A stretch of 64,000 nucleotides of DNA from Echinarachnius parma (taxonomy: Eukaryota; Echinodermata; Echinoidea; Clypeasteroida; Echinarachniidae). This document shows, in pieces, positions 24,725 to 36,385 of the stretch. The translations under genes and the position numbers were made by a program. The notes beneath the pieces were generated by a model. That model was given only the letters and a program-made list of their open reading frames with translations. It had not been told where the DNA came from and did no database searches. Numbering within the stretch: position 1 is the first letter of the stretch; every line of letters begins with the position of its first letter. The stretch is taken from the NCBI GenBank assembly GCA_037951105.1, contig JBAMJV010001315.1, positions 55,068 through 119,067 on the forward strand, in the 5' to 3' direction.

Positions 24725-27700
24725 GTAAAACATGGAGGCGAAATAAAAACCTTTTATAACCGTTTAACCACACACAAAAAGTGGAAAAAAGCCCACCTAT
24801 TGAAGGAAAAACTTCCACCCTCCCCTCTTCCCCCCCCCCCCCCCCAACAAAAAAAAAACAGATTGAGATACAGTATTATTTCATCATTGTAATCATACTG
24901 TGACTTCATTTGCAGGGGCAATGATGGTGATCCACATTGAATGCATAAAACCTGTGAAGCCTCCTTCCAAAATAAAAAAAATAAGTAAAAAAAAAATATG
25001 GAAGAAATTGAGATGAATTATCTAATAATAGTTGTAATAAAATGGAACCAACAGCCCAACATTATATTCTTATATTGAAAGGTAATGTTTTTGCTAGTCC
25101 ATTCTAACAACAAGTTCTTAACAATCTTAGGTTTCCACAAAAATTGTGAAATGCATCACCATACTAAAGCAATTATGGTCAGGGGTTTGCAGACAAAGAC
25201 TTTTACCTAGGGTGAACGTATTGTCCGAGATTCTATTGTCTCCAAATGTACTGGTGAATAGAATTGGAGCACTTGCAGATGTTTGGCGCTTACGGAACCA
25301 TGAGGCCATGTTGGTTCCGTAACTGGTGGTAATTAACTCTATTGTTAATGAATTACATAACCCTTTGCAAAATGCTGAGCATATATTTGATATCATACAA
25401 AGGTACCAAAGCATATAATTCTGTGTTGTTTGCCTGGTGGTCAGTCCCCTTTAAACTACTTTTTTTTTTAATGTTTACAGATACGTCAGAGAATGGCTAG
25501 GGGCGATGGTAGTGGCCCGAATTGTAGACATCAACCCAGAGACAGAAAAGTATTGCCTTCCTGCTCACCGGGTGCCGTTCTTCAAAGCAAGATCGAGTGA
25601 AAGTGACCTATCGCTTCTGACAACAGCCATTCCAATGTTCTGTGATGTCTACAAGAAGATTATTGAATGCATGAAGGAGGATGGCCCCTTAGGTAGCTAT
25701 AATTATTAATTTCTGATGTGCAAGATTTGGAACCGTAATCATTTAGGATATATACAGCGTGTCCCATAATTAATTACAACGGCACTTTCCGCAACAATAA
25801 CTTTAAAGATAGTAGATTCAGAATGATATTTCAGGGTTAGCTATAACATATTACCTACATCTTGCCGAGATCCTATTCAATTTGCTCCAGTGGTCATGGA
25901 GAATGATGATCTTTTGTCAATCATGTCAGATGTCCCTTCCCTCCAGATTTTGTAAGGAGACGTGTTGTCCAGTAACAACGGGACTTTCTGCAACGATAAC
26001 TTTAAAATAGTAAATCAATCAGAATAATATTTCATGGTATGAAACTATAACTTACCTACATCTTGCAGTAAACCCTATTCAATTTGTTTCAGTGGTCATG
26101 GAGAATGAGGATCTTTTGTCAATCAAGTCATGTGTCCATTTTCGTTGTGTTCACGCGTTATGAACGAAAATTTACTTGTTCACGCGTTATGAACAAAAAA
26201 TGGACACATGACATGATTGACAAAAGATCCTCATTCTCCATGACCACTGAAGCAAATCGAATAGGGTGTTCTGCAAGATGTAGGTAATAAGTTATAGTTT
26301 CATATCCTGAAATATTATTCTGATTGATTTACTATTTCAAAGTTATCGTTGCAGAAAGTCCCGTTATCAATGGACAACACGTCTCCTTACAAAATCTGGA
26401 GGGAAGGGACATCTGACATGATTGACAAAAGATCCTCATTCTCCATGACCACTGAAGCAAATGGAATATGGTTTTCTGCAAGATGTAGGTAATAAGTTAT
26501 AGTTTCATACCCTGAAATATGATTCTGATTGATATTATATCCTTAAAGTTATCATTGCGGCAAGTGCCGTTTTAATTAATTCTGGGACACGCTGTATAGA
26601 TAATCTTTAAAACACGAGGGCATTACCACTTCAAATGTTGGAACGATCATCCAAGGTCAAGTCCATTCGAAGGCCTCGAAATTGTAGTCTGAACAAATTC
26701 CTGAGACATATGCAGATTCCCCCACCTCTCCTGTTTACAATTTTCAGAGTTATGTATTTATTCCCTTTGGTGACAGGAAGCACATCGCTACTTTGAAATG
26801 TCAAAGTTTAAAGGACTTTCTTACCTCCACTAGTATTCCCTGATTTCTAGCCATAGGCAACTTCTATCACTATCTGGTGTTTGATTTCCCGGTGGCCCAC
26901 AAGTGCAGAGATGCTGAAATGTTTGCTGGATGTTAAATGATGGATAATTGATGTACGGGTGCCATTGCGGTACTATAGGTACCCCGCAAGAATGTTATTG
27001 ATATAATTCTAATTCATTACCCTAATATTGACATTTATTTCTAACAAAATAGTGTTCATATTAATTCTCCCTTCAGGACTGCCCTCCTCTGACTACACAG
27101 ACTTTCACACCTTCATGGCAAACCTGAGTGGGAGGTACATTGAAAACCATCTTGTCCAGGATTTTGTGCCTTCTTTTCCTAAGATACACCAGCAACTCAG
27201 TGAGTATAAGCATAATCACCAACAACATATTCAAGGCCGCAAGGCTTTTTTATTTAGCTCCTGTAAATTATGATAGATTTCTACGTAGCTGTACCGTACA
27301 ACAAATTTGTTGTGTTTTCACTATTAATATTATGTACTTCTGGTCAGTTTCCCTGTGTTTGAAATTATGTATTCACTATTCATATAATTACATTTTGTAT
27401 TATGCCTCCACAACTAAGTGGCCGGAGGCATAATGTTTCCTAGTTGTCCATCTCTGTACGTCCTGTTCTCGTTATCGCGGTATCTCAAGAACCGGTTGAT
27501 GGATTTCCACCAAACTGTATCTTGAGGAGCCAATGAACTGATTAGATTTTGGGGTCATGAGGTAAAAGGTCACAGGACTCATTATGTATGCAATGTTGTT
27601 GATCATATAAATTGCACAATAGCAGAGGCATCCGTTTCAACTGCGCGCAGTCGAAGATTGATCTAGTTTGAATAGAAAACAAATATGTTCATAGTAATTT

Positions 27701-28375
27701 GAGAATTTGAGAATAATGAAAACTTAAATACCACATTACAGAGTGGGAGCTATACATCATGTTTCACAATTTTTACAATTCTCATGGTTTTCTTGTGTCT
27801 GAAATACAGAGTCTGGCATTAAGGTGTTGGATATCGGTTGTGGCAGAGGCAACGCATCAATTGCCTTTGCTGAAGCCTTCCCAAACAGTACTATCATCGG
27901 CTGTGACATCTCACAGAACTGCACAGACTTTGCAAGTAGTGCAGCAAGAGACAAAGGGCTCTCCAATGTGACGTTCGTCTGCAGCGACGCCAAATCCCTC
28001 CGGGAGGACTGGACGACCAGCTTCGATTATATTTTCGTGCACGACGTGATCCATGACCTGCCGCATGCCGATGACGTTCTGAAGGAAGCGTACCGCGTAC
28101 TGAAGCCCGGTGGACCTTTCTCTGTGATCGACACCGACTGTAGGACCAAGCACGCAGACAACATCGGTGTCGAACGCCATTCTCGCCTCTATACCATCAG
28201 TCTCTTCCACTGCCTTCCTGTGTCCACGTACTTCCGTGGGAGCCTGGCGCTGGGCACGGCCTGGGGGAGGGAGAAGGCAACTGAGCTCCTCACGGCAGCT
28301 GGCTTTGAGGTGGAGTCCATCACAACACCTTCTCATAGCATCTCAGGGCATTACATGTGTACAAAACCAAAATGA
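24525..28375 (+). CDS. SAM-dependent methyltransferase with N-terminal winged-helix region, four coding exons
   Basis: Coding exons 24525-24724, 25481-25692, 27077-27199 and 27810-28375 join in phases 2, 1 and 1 with GT/AG introns to give 366 residues. Residues about 15-90 (FYERYAPVVTHGFVSLAVSL, then QEIAVAAGLKERYVREWLG) resemble the winged-helix dimerisation region of Rv2258c-type methyltransferases. The class I Rossmann domain starts at motif I VLDIGCGRG (184-192), followed by the acidic GCDIS (209-213), SDA (237-239) and the DYIFVHDVIHDLPH and LKPGG (276-280) blocks. These are the expected SAM-binding elements and all look intact. No signal peptide or membrane segment, so probably cytosolic. 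The substrate cannot be told from sequence. The start has a good context (GCCATGG) just after a 5' UTR splice acceptor. Introns 1 and 2 hold MITEs. The bacterial-like family name reflects similarity, not recent transfer: introns and base use are those of the host. Confidence 0.92.
25030..25456 (-). mobile_element. 'ACCACC' family MITE in methyltransferase intron 1
   Basis: The ends 'ggaaccaacagcccaacatt' and 'tggtcagtcccctttaa' and the interior 'aattacataaccctttgcaa' match the complete copies at 9914-10353 and 49735-50179 with more divergence. It reaches to within about 25 bp of the exon 2 acceptor. Confidence 0.7.
25481..25692 (+). other. Methyltransferase coding exon 2
   Basis: Acceptor 'tttttaatgtttacag' and donor TTAG|GTAGCT. 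It encodes YVREWLGAMVVARI to MKEDGPL, residues 67-138. The phase from the previous exon (AG+A) restores Arg, supporting the junction. Confidence 0.88.
25751..26598. mobile_element. 848-bp foldback element in methyltransferase intron 2
   Basis: TATACAGCGTGTCCCA at 25751 pairs with TGGGACACGCTGTATA ending at 26598. The arms are near-continuous inverted repeats, and each arm is itself a tandem pair of about 200 bp ('gtggtcatggagaatga' twice per arm). The centre is near 26165-26185 between two 'gttcacgcgttatgaac' palindromes. No coding content. Confidence 0.88.
27077..27199 (+). other. Methyltransferase coding exon 3
   Basis: Acceptor 'ttctcccttcag' and donor CTCA|GTGAGT, phase 1 to phase 1, 123 nt. 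It encodes LPSSDYTDFHTFMANLSGRY and then an aromatic/hydrophobic stretch ending IHQQL, a linker between the winged-helix region and the SAM domain. Confidence 0.87.
27810..28375 (+). other. Methyltransferase terminal coding exon
   Basis: Acceptor 'gtgtctgaaatacag'; the last codon base of exon 3 plus AG gives Lys179. It holds the whole SAM-binding domain and ends at TGA (28373-28375) after MCTKPK. Third positions are distinctly C/G-rich, unlike the flanks. Confidence 0.92.
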
Positions 28376-28627
28376 TTTCTCTGTTTAACCCCTTGACTAC
28401 GGGAACCGAGTGGCTTGTGTACAAAGTCTATGTAGATTTCAGAAACTCGTAGGGAACGATACTTAAATTCTTGTTTTAAATCGAATAGATATCAAATGTA
28501 TGAATACCACCCTTATTTTCTATAATGAAGAACTGTTGAAAATGAAGCGTTACAGCTGGATTTGTAACCATTGTTTAAATTGCTAGCTGTTTTATGGAGC
28601 GCCACAAGTTGACCTTTCATTTCCATA

Positions 28628-28633
28628 AATAAA
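28628..28633 (+). terminator. Candidate polyadenylation signal of the methyltransferase gene
   Basis: The first AATAAA downstream of the stop lies 253 bp after it. A weaker alternative is the AATAAA near 28670. The actual cleavage site is not visible. Confidence 0.45.
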
Positions 28634-28639
28634 GAATTG

Positions 28640-29148
28640 ATATCAGACATTAAAACGACTGAACAATAAATATTGTGTCTTAAATAGAACGATTCATAAC
28701 ATTTTTGCCACAAAATGATGTGTCATAAGATTGAAATTAAAAGTTTCAGTACCTATATTTAGTGTAGCATTTAAACCAACATTTAAAGGGCTTTCCATTT
28801 TGATTGGCATCTAAGGATATGAATAAAATTTAAATTGAATATGTAATAAAAATGAATACAAATAAATTCACCTGCAAAAACTTTTAATGTGTTAGCTATT
28901 TAATAATGATGTTGTAAATGTAGTGCAATAACAAATGATAATTTAATGTGAGAACAAACCCTGATGCAATATAAATATTTGTAGATTTGTCTGAAAACTT
29001 TGATTTAAGTAACGCATTTGTAATCCCTGTAGAACAAGAACTCAATCTCAATCTGCGAAGTTACGTTTACCCAAAGAACATTACATTACATGCCATGAAT
29101 ATTGAAAGTCCTTATTGGTAATTATAATATAGAGAGGAGAGCAACTGA
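28640..29148. other. AT-rich 3' flank of the methyltransferase gene
   Basis: No frame, repeat family or structure stands out. It may include additional 3' UTR. Confidence 0.4.
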
Positions 29149-29150
29149 TA

Positions 29151-29307
29151 CAGTGGAACCTCGTTATAAAGATCTCTGATACAACAGGGTAATTTTGCTG
29201 GTCCTAGGTCTTTTTTCTTTGGTTTTTGACGCAGATTCAATGAGAAACCTGATATAACAAGGTAATTTGTATGATCCCAAGGACCTCGTTATAACGAGGT
29301 TCCACTG
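29151..29307. mobile_element. 157-bp TA-flanked MITE, pogo/mariner-like
   Basis: TA lies at 29149-29150 and 29308-29309. The termini CAGTGGAACCTCGTTATAA and the complement of TTATAACGAGGTTCCACTG are nearly perfect inverted repeats. CAGTGGAACCTCGTTATA-type ends are widely seen in Tc1/mariner-pogo relatives of invertebrates. No transposase. Confidence 0.88.
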
Positions 29308-29312
29308 TATTC

Positions 29313-29690
29313 TCTTTGGGGTGCATCCAATCAAAGTGACTCGCCGTGTCATTCATATCGTTTCCCTGGCTCCTTACTGACTGTCCTCATAGTTAATACA
29401 TTTTCCATCTCTCTCTCTCTCTCTACCTCTCACCTACTCTTTCTTTCTCCTATCTACCATTTATAATCCCATTCCCTATAGAAAAAGAACTCAATCTGAC
29501 GGCTATTTTGTTTGGGGTGCATCCAACCAAAGGGACACGCCGTGACATTCCAATCGTTTCCCTGGCTCTGCTAGGCTCCTTACTGACTTTCATCCAATTA
29601 ATACATTTTCCATCTCTCCTCTCTCTATATACCTCTCACCTACTCTTATCTTTCTCCTATCTATCTGTTTCTTGTTTCTTGTTTCCTTTG
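29313..29690. repeat. Direct repeat of about 190 bp with CT-rich segments
   Basis: 29313-29460 and 29510-29660 share 'tttggggtgcatccaa', 'cgtttccctggct', 'taatacattttccatctctc' and 'acctctcacctactct'. The CT-rich middle differs in length. No coding support. Confidence 0.8.
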
Positions 29691-31369
29691 TGACGTTTTT
29701 TGTGACATTTCACTACTTTCCCACGCCCTGATCACTACTTTGTGTTTGCATTCTTAGTTAACTTTGATTGCATTAGATGAATTAAAAAGTTAACCAGATT
29801 GAAAAAGACCTATATCAGAAATATTGCTTTATAAATAGTGTATAACTGAGTGTTATTATTTCTTACATATTGAGTTTTATTTGTCAGCGACTCCGAGCAG
29901 AAATTGTCAGTTTATTTATCAAATCATGCACAACAACTAAGCCTTTGATTAATGTGCCTTGGTTTTTAAAGTAAACTTTAGATATATGTAAAATGAATAT
30001 CATAAAATATCATAATAAATATTGGGTCCATTAGAAATGCATGTTACACCCTAAGAAATGTGTCTATATTGTGTAAAATTTGTTCTGGCTTATTAGTTCC
30101 ATGCTAAATCAATTGTAGATGACCTCGTGCTAGATAACAGCCTTAGCCTTCTTCAAACAATTTAATTCAATTTCTTCTGAGGGCATAACATGGTGATTCA
30201 AATTATTTGTTTTTGTATTATCAAGGGAATTTCATGTTTTTGATGTAAAAATTTATGAAAAGTATAAAATACTTTTATTTTTGCTTTCTAATATATTTCA
30301 TTCCATGGCTACAAATGTCTTTCCATAATGTTCAAGTCCAACTTAGAGTTAAGTTGAACTTAAGATCTTTGTGAAATAACCCCCATGATTTCTTTTCATT
30401 ATTATTACATAATTACTATGTATGCATAATTGCAATTGGTTCAACTTCTAAATTTCTATAAAGGCAAGAGCAACTTTTTTTCAACATTGCATCATTGTTT
30501 TGAACGTGTTCGTGGGAGATCTCTCTGTCAGTTTTGATTCTGCTTGTTTCAGCTGGTTTTATTTGGTTATTATATATGCAAGCCAAAAAGAACCCAATCT
30601 ATTTGGTTATTATATTTTTAAATGTTTGTTCCTTTGTAACTGAAGCTAAAAAACAATCATTCGTTGAATTGTAGTTTTTACAGAATATTAAATCACAGTT
30701 TACCATCTTTAATTCTTAATTTGTTTGAAATATTGGAGTCATATACAATGTAGTTGATTTCAAGGAAAATAAAGGGAGACTCCAAGAGCTTTTGAAGACA
30801 TGTGGCCTTGGGAAACAACAAAAATCAACATGCAACGGGCTGAGTAAAATGGCTCTTGTAACCTCATATGCTGTGTTTAATGCGAGGAACGAACCACAGT
30901 GGAATGAAGCACGAATGCTCAACATGTAGAATAACTTAACTTAATAGAGTGTTTCTCAACACGCTCTGGTTATTTAGCCTTTTATTCTTGAACTTGCTTC
31001 ACATGTTTAATATAGTAACATAGATTTTTCGAAAGGTAATAACAATGTATTTTGTCAACATTAACACTACCTACTTATTGTATATTGATATATATAGCAC
31101 AAATAAAGCTATAAGACTTTTTGTTTATGAAATTATAATACACTTCGTTGATTTGTTCATATTAGCCCATATGAATTAATTATACATTTCATACGCTGAA
31201 TAATGATATAGCTCGTTATTCTCTGCATTCGTTTTGCACTGGTTGATTCATAGCTTATTTATTGTGTCATAATAAGTTCATAAGTATTAAGTTCATGTAG
31301 ATCGAGCTCTATGACTATAGATAGGCACGCCACAAAATAGAAATATTAATGGTAGGTTACATATTCGTA
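29691..31369. other. AT-rich intergenic interval with dispersed repeat fragments
   Basis: 30090-30165 matches 36738-36812 ('agttccatgctaaatcaatt' and 'gctagataacagccttagcc'). 30290-30385 matches the right end of the MITE at 43565-43867 ('ccaacttagagtta' to 'ctttgtgaaa'). No gene seen. Confidence 0.5.
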
Positions 31370-32370
31370 AAATAATAATTACATTGTTTTATTGTTGTTG
31401 TTTGAATCAATTTATAATTAAGATTACTTAGCTTCTTGGATCACAAAATAACTTGTAATGATAAATAAAATATACTTGAATTTGATAAGATATGAAAAGG
31501 AAATATTAATATTAGTCATATTGCCACGCCACTAAAGGATTTGTTAGTTGTTACGTATTTGTAATAATGATATACTACATTGTTTGATTGTTGTTGTTGT
31601 TTGAACGAATTTTTAATTAAATTACATTGTGTATTTACATGTAGCTTCTTGGAAAAAACTTGTGAAAGGTTGTAATGATTGATAAAATACACTTGAAATA
31701 CATGGAAATGAAACATTCACTGTAGGTTAATTTTTCTCAATAACGATAAATACATTATGTACTTACATGTAGCTTCTTGGAAACAAATTGTGAAAGGTTT
31801 TAATGATTGATAAAATACACTTGAATTATATGAAAATGAAACATTCACTGTAGGTTAATTTTTCTCAATAACGATAAATACATTGTTCAGCTGTTGTTTG
31901 AATAATTGTATAATTATACTACTCACTTTTTTTTTGAATTTTTTTTAAACAAACATAGGATAAGCTGTAATGAGTAATAAAATATTCAGTTTGTGTAGAG
32001 TTATATAGATAGCTATAGCCACACCACACAAGGATTTATTAATGATAGATTACTTATTTCTGAAAATGATAAGTACATTGTTTCAGTGTTGTTATTGTTG
32101 TTTGAATGAATTTATAATTAAGCTACTTAGCTTCTTTAAAAAATCTTATGAAAGGCTGTAATTAATACTAAAATACACTTGAATATTATTATATGAAAAT
32201 GAAACATTAATGTAGGTAAATTTTGTTTCACTTATGATGAATACACCGTTTGGTTGTTGCTTGAATATTCGCATAATTATGCTACTTTGTTTTAATTAAA
32301 GAGTAAACTTAGGAAAATTTGTAATGAGTGATAACTGCTAAAATACACTTGTATAACAACAAAAATAAGA
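31370..32370. repeat. Degenerate AT-rich tandem array, unit about 120-210 bp
   Basis: Variants of 'gataaaatacacttgaa' recur at about 31469, 31688, 31809, 31978, 32169 and 32337, each near 'agcttctt' and 'attgttgttgtttgaa' phrases. The two units at 31615-31730 and 31745-31860 are the most alike. Coding is absent. Confidence 0.75.
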
Positions 32371-32806
32371 ATTTGTTAGTTATATACATAAATTCGCGAG
32401 AAAATGTGTATATTTGTATGTTTGATTAATTTGTAAACTGTTCCAGCCTATATTTTGTCTGTATGTATTATCCTGTTCACCCTGCCAATTGCAGAATGCG
32501 AATTTATTTTCAACTTCTGCCATGGACCTGGGTTTCAAACCTTCTTTGTAATATTCGATTGATTTGAATAAATAAAGATGATTTATATATACTGTATAAT
32601 GATAATAATAAATGTTTCTTTTATAGCGCATTTCAAAACCGGAGGAATTCTCAATGTGCTTACTTGTATGTAATCGATTTAAAAGGTTCAAACATTTTGT
32701 TTGTTTTTGTGGGTTTTTTAATACTTGAATCTTAAATAAACTACTTTTTTCTTGAACTTCCACACAAGCCTTCTGTGTGTGTGATACCTACATTTGTGTG
32801 AGTTTG

Positions 32807-33701
32807 TATACACCGTGTCCCAGATAAAACGAAACCAGGTTTCATGGCAGAAATTTTATGTTATAATGAATAATTTCCTTGATGATATATATATGTCTAA
32901 AAAGCTATGTGTCTCTTCTTTTATTTGATATACAACTTATTGCACATAATTCACGCATGACTGAATTAGAACGATAGAAAGTGGTGTTACCAAAATTCAA
33001 TTTGCGCGCAGAAATTGCAAGTTTGGGTGAGGTTTTGGGGAGAGTTTTAAGAGTAGTAAACGTACTTATTTTGAAAAAGGACAGACACCGCATGAAAATT
33101 CATAATTTTATCTTTTATATGACACCTCATGATTAAAAAATAAATTAAATATGCCAGAGAACGAATACAATGAAAACATGTTGGATTCCAGCCCAAATGA
33201 GTAATGTTCGTGATCTAGCCTGTTTCCTGATCCCCATGTTTGTGTAAATTCACTCATGCATCAAAGTCCATTGTCAGCTGCTAGTCAGGAAAGCTGAGCG
33301 ACTTCTTACTCAACTTTCACTCATTCGGGCAGAAATCAGGCATGTTTTCATTGTACTCGTTCTCTGGCATAAATCATTTATTTTTTTAGCATGAGGTGTC
33401 ATGTAAAAGATAAAAATATGAACTTTTATGTGGTGTTTGTCCTTTTTAAAAATAAGTACGTTTACAACTCTTAAAACTCACCCAAACTTCAAATTTATGC
33501 GTGCAAAATGAATATTGGTAACACCACTTTCCATTGTTCTAATTCAGTCATGCTTGAAGTATGTGCCATAAGTTGCACATCAAATGAAAGAAGAGACACA
33601 GAGCTTTCCAGGCATATATATATCATCAATTAAATTATTCATTATGACAGAAAATTTCTGCCATGAAACCCGGTTTCGTTTTTTCTGGGACACGGTGTAT
33701 A
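32807..33701. mobile_element. 895-bp foldback element, 'CACCGTGTCCCAGA' ends
   Basis: TATACACCGTGTCCCAGA at 32807 pairs with TCTGGGACACGGTGTATA ending at 33701. Inner segments pair in order, for example 'ccagagaacgaatacaatga' (33153) with the complement near 33345-33367. The spacer is about 33185-33340. Its tips resemble those of the foldback at 25751-26598, suggesting one superfamily. Confidence 0.85.
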
Positions 33702-35640
33702 AAGCCAGAGAGATCGAGCAGAGAAGTGGAGCATTATGCCATTGGAACAATCGGGACCGAAGGATTCTCCTCGTTAAAACGGTACCTCGTGATAAGCGAG
33801 CTCGTTCTAACAGGGTTTCCATTTAATACCATAGATGTATTAGCTAATTTGAACTGAAAGTAAGTTGTATAGCCCAATAAAGGCATCATAGGCGTAGGAA
33901 GTTTCGAAGTTTCGTAGTTTCGAAGGAAAAAAACAAAATTTGTGTGGAAATATGCATTTTGGGGGTGGTAGTCAGGATTTTTCAAGGGGGGGGGGGGGGG
34001 TGTGACAGAAAAAGTGGACTCGAGACCAACAAAAAGGTGGACCTTTCTGAATTTTGTGGGGGGAGGGGGGGGGGGGGGGTGTGGGTGTATTCACCCGTCA
34101 CCCGTCACCCGTCACCCGTCACACTCACCCTCCTTCATGACAGTTATTTACACCATTGCATCCAGGGGTGGGGGGCATTTGAAATATTTGGGCATTGCAC
34201 CAATACCCCCTATCTCGGCGAATCACATGGCGACATAATGTGTCGTAACATTGTCACCCTCCCCAATCTGTTATATCATGGACTTACTTTTTGAAAGATT
34301 TACCCTGTTGGATTGTTTTTGTCAGATTATTGTGACACTATGATGGTGACGTAACATGTCGTAAAGTTGAAATCCTTACCAATCACGTAACTTACAGGGA
34401 CCGCGGAACCGGGGGGGGGGGGGGGGCTGCAGCCCCCCCCCCCCCCCCCCCACCTTTTTTGGCTAAAAACAAAGAAATACATAAGCATAAAAAAAAGAAA
34501 TACATTACATTTCAAATGTGATCAGCCCCCCCCCCCCCCCTCCACTTTCAAAAGCATTCCGCGGTCCCTGACTTACATGGTCTCGCTTCGTGGCTAATAC
34601 TGTACATGTACTTATTTGTAGATTTAGATTTCGAAGTTAGTATTTGCATTTAGGGCTCACCAGTGGCATGGCGTACCTGATTGGGGGCACACCTCAAGTA
34701 TTTCCTTTTTTAACGATTTAACCTAAGCTTTTTGGTGTTGTATTTCTCAGATTTTGGTTCCAATATACCCCCTTATCATGGTGCATCACTACATTGATCA
34801 CAATACTGAGCGGATTAATGTGATACTTTTATGATGGTGACGTCATGCCCCTTATCCAATCAAGTGACTTACGTAGATTTAGATTATACGAAGTTACTAG
34901 GGGGGGCGGGGGGCTCAACAATGGACGGCAAAGCGTGGTTGGACTGATCGGGGAACATCTTGTGTATTTTCTTTTTCTGATTGACTTACCCAGACGTTTT
35001 TTTTTTCTCTCTCAGAACTTGTTTGTTTGTTTGTTTGATTAGCTTTTTGTTTTCTTCCACTTGTTTTAGTTCAAACTAGCTGATAGCGATGGTTGAGAAC
35101 TGGTCTAGCAATCCGGAGGTCTCAGTGATAGCTGTGATAGCTGTCGGATGGCGTAATATTTTAATTGTTGTATTTTCATTAGGTGACTCTTGATGATTTG
35201 TAACTTGGTAAACCAAAACAGAACACACGGCTGAAGTTGTATAATTAATAATTGAAAATTAAGTTCGCAGTGACAAAAATAATTCGTGTAAGATGACAAA
35301 ATGCAAAGGAAACAAAGAACATTGAAGCAGAAAAGGGGATAATCGAGTAATTGTCCAGGTATAGAGTCAGTGCATGCGTTGGCCTAGAGGTCAACGCACT
35401 ATTGATGAAATGTAAATACTGTATAACGGAATATAGCAAATTTTGCCGTTATATGCATACCAAATGCGTGGATAGGGTGTAACCGTATTGATTACTTCCA
35501 ATTTTAAATAAAGCATAGATAATAAAAAATATAAAAAGTACGTAGAATAAGCGACAGGAACGGATCTTCTTAATTGTGTGTTTATTGTTTGTCATTCGAA
35601 TGTTATTGACTTGTTGGGGCATGACTGTGGGGACACAGAC
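33702..35640. other. Non-coding interval rich in G tracts and MITE-like ends
   Basis: G runs at 33985, 34058 and 34411, and C runs at 34434 and 34526. A TCACCCG microsatellite lies at 34091-34120. 34411-34455 can fold, since a G tract meets a C tract across GCTGCAGC. A hAT-like end with 'gattgggggcacacc' is at 34670-34695. The sequences around 34200-34390 and 34745-34875 look like diverged copies. No gene seen. Confidence 0.55.
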
Positions 35641-36385
35641 ATAACCGACTCAATTACATGGGATCTACATTTTTTTATCACATGACTTAGTACATTTAGT
35701 ACAGGCCGCTGGGGTGTTATATTCTAGCGCCATACAATGGGCCCCCTGGGGATATACAATGGCAAATTGTAATACAAACCCCTGCAATTCGCAAGTCAAC
35801 GTCAAGGGGCTGTACACGGTACCGTACCCGAACGTTCCGCCGGCCGTGTCAGGTGATCACTCTCGATCTCGCGGGCAGCCGCGAACGAAAGAACAAAACT
35901 AACGAAAATCAGCGATTTTCAGTACAATTGGATAAGAAAGTGACCTGGTAAACATAATCGAAAGAAACAATCAACAAATAGTTATGATAGAAATGAGTGA
36001 TCTGAATATGTTGAGATATTAGTGCTGATAAAGGGAATTGAAGGGATGATTCGTAAGTACGCCGATAGACTTTTCTTTGCTTTTGACATTGTGTGCGCGC
36101 GTGTGACGCTACGTGATGCAGTGTTTCTGTGATGATCGAGTGAAACGGATTTTGAGTTGACAGCCCCCAGATTAAGTCATATGATAAAACCGTTATTACA
36201 TTTGTTGTCGGGTGTAGCACAGAATATTCCTACCCTCGGGATTTCAAATGCTATTTCGTGAAGAAAATTACTCCCTCGACTTCGTCTCGGAACTTATTTA
36301 CTCTTCCCTCAATAGCATTTAAAATCCCTCGGGATGTTATATTCCGTGCCTATACCCTCCACCGCCATGTAATAACAGTATAATA
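35641..36385. mobile_element. Interrupted copy of the element seen at 61780-62075
   Basis: 35670-35790 ('cacatgacttagta', 'gccgct.gggtgttat', 'cccctgca') and 36172-36385 match 61785-62075. The approximately 380 bp between (about 35790-36170) are extra and include a GC-rich patch. The hairpin part is 36218-36348. Confidence 0.6.
36218..36348. repeat. Foldback hairpin MITE, copy 1
   Basis: 'cctcgggatttcaaatgcta' pairs with the complement of 'atagcatttaaaatccctcg'; ends CACAGAATATTCC and TATTCCGTG. The loop is around 'cgacttcgtctcgg'. It is nearly identical to 61908-62038. Confidence 0.82.

Noticed and set aside
27911..28336. 141-codon minus-strand frame opposite the methyltransferase
   Set aside because: Shadow of a C/G-rich third-position coding exon on the plus strand.
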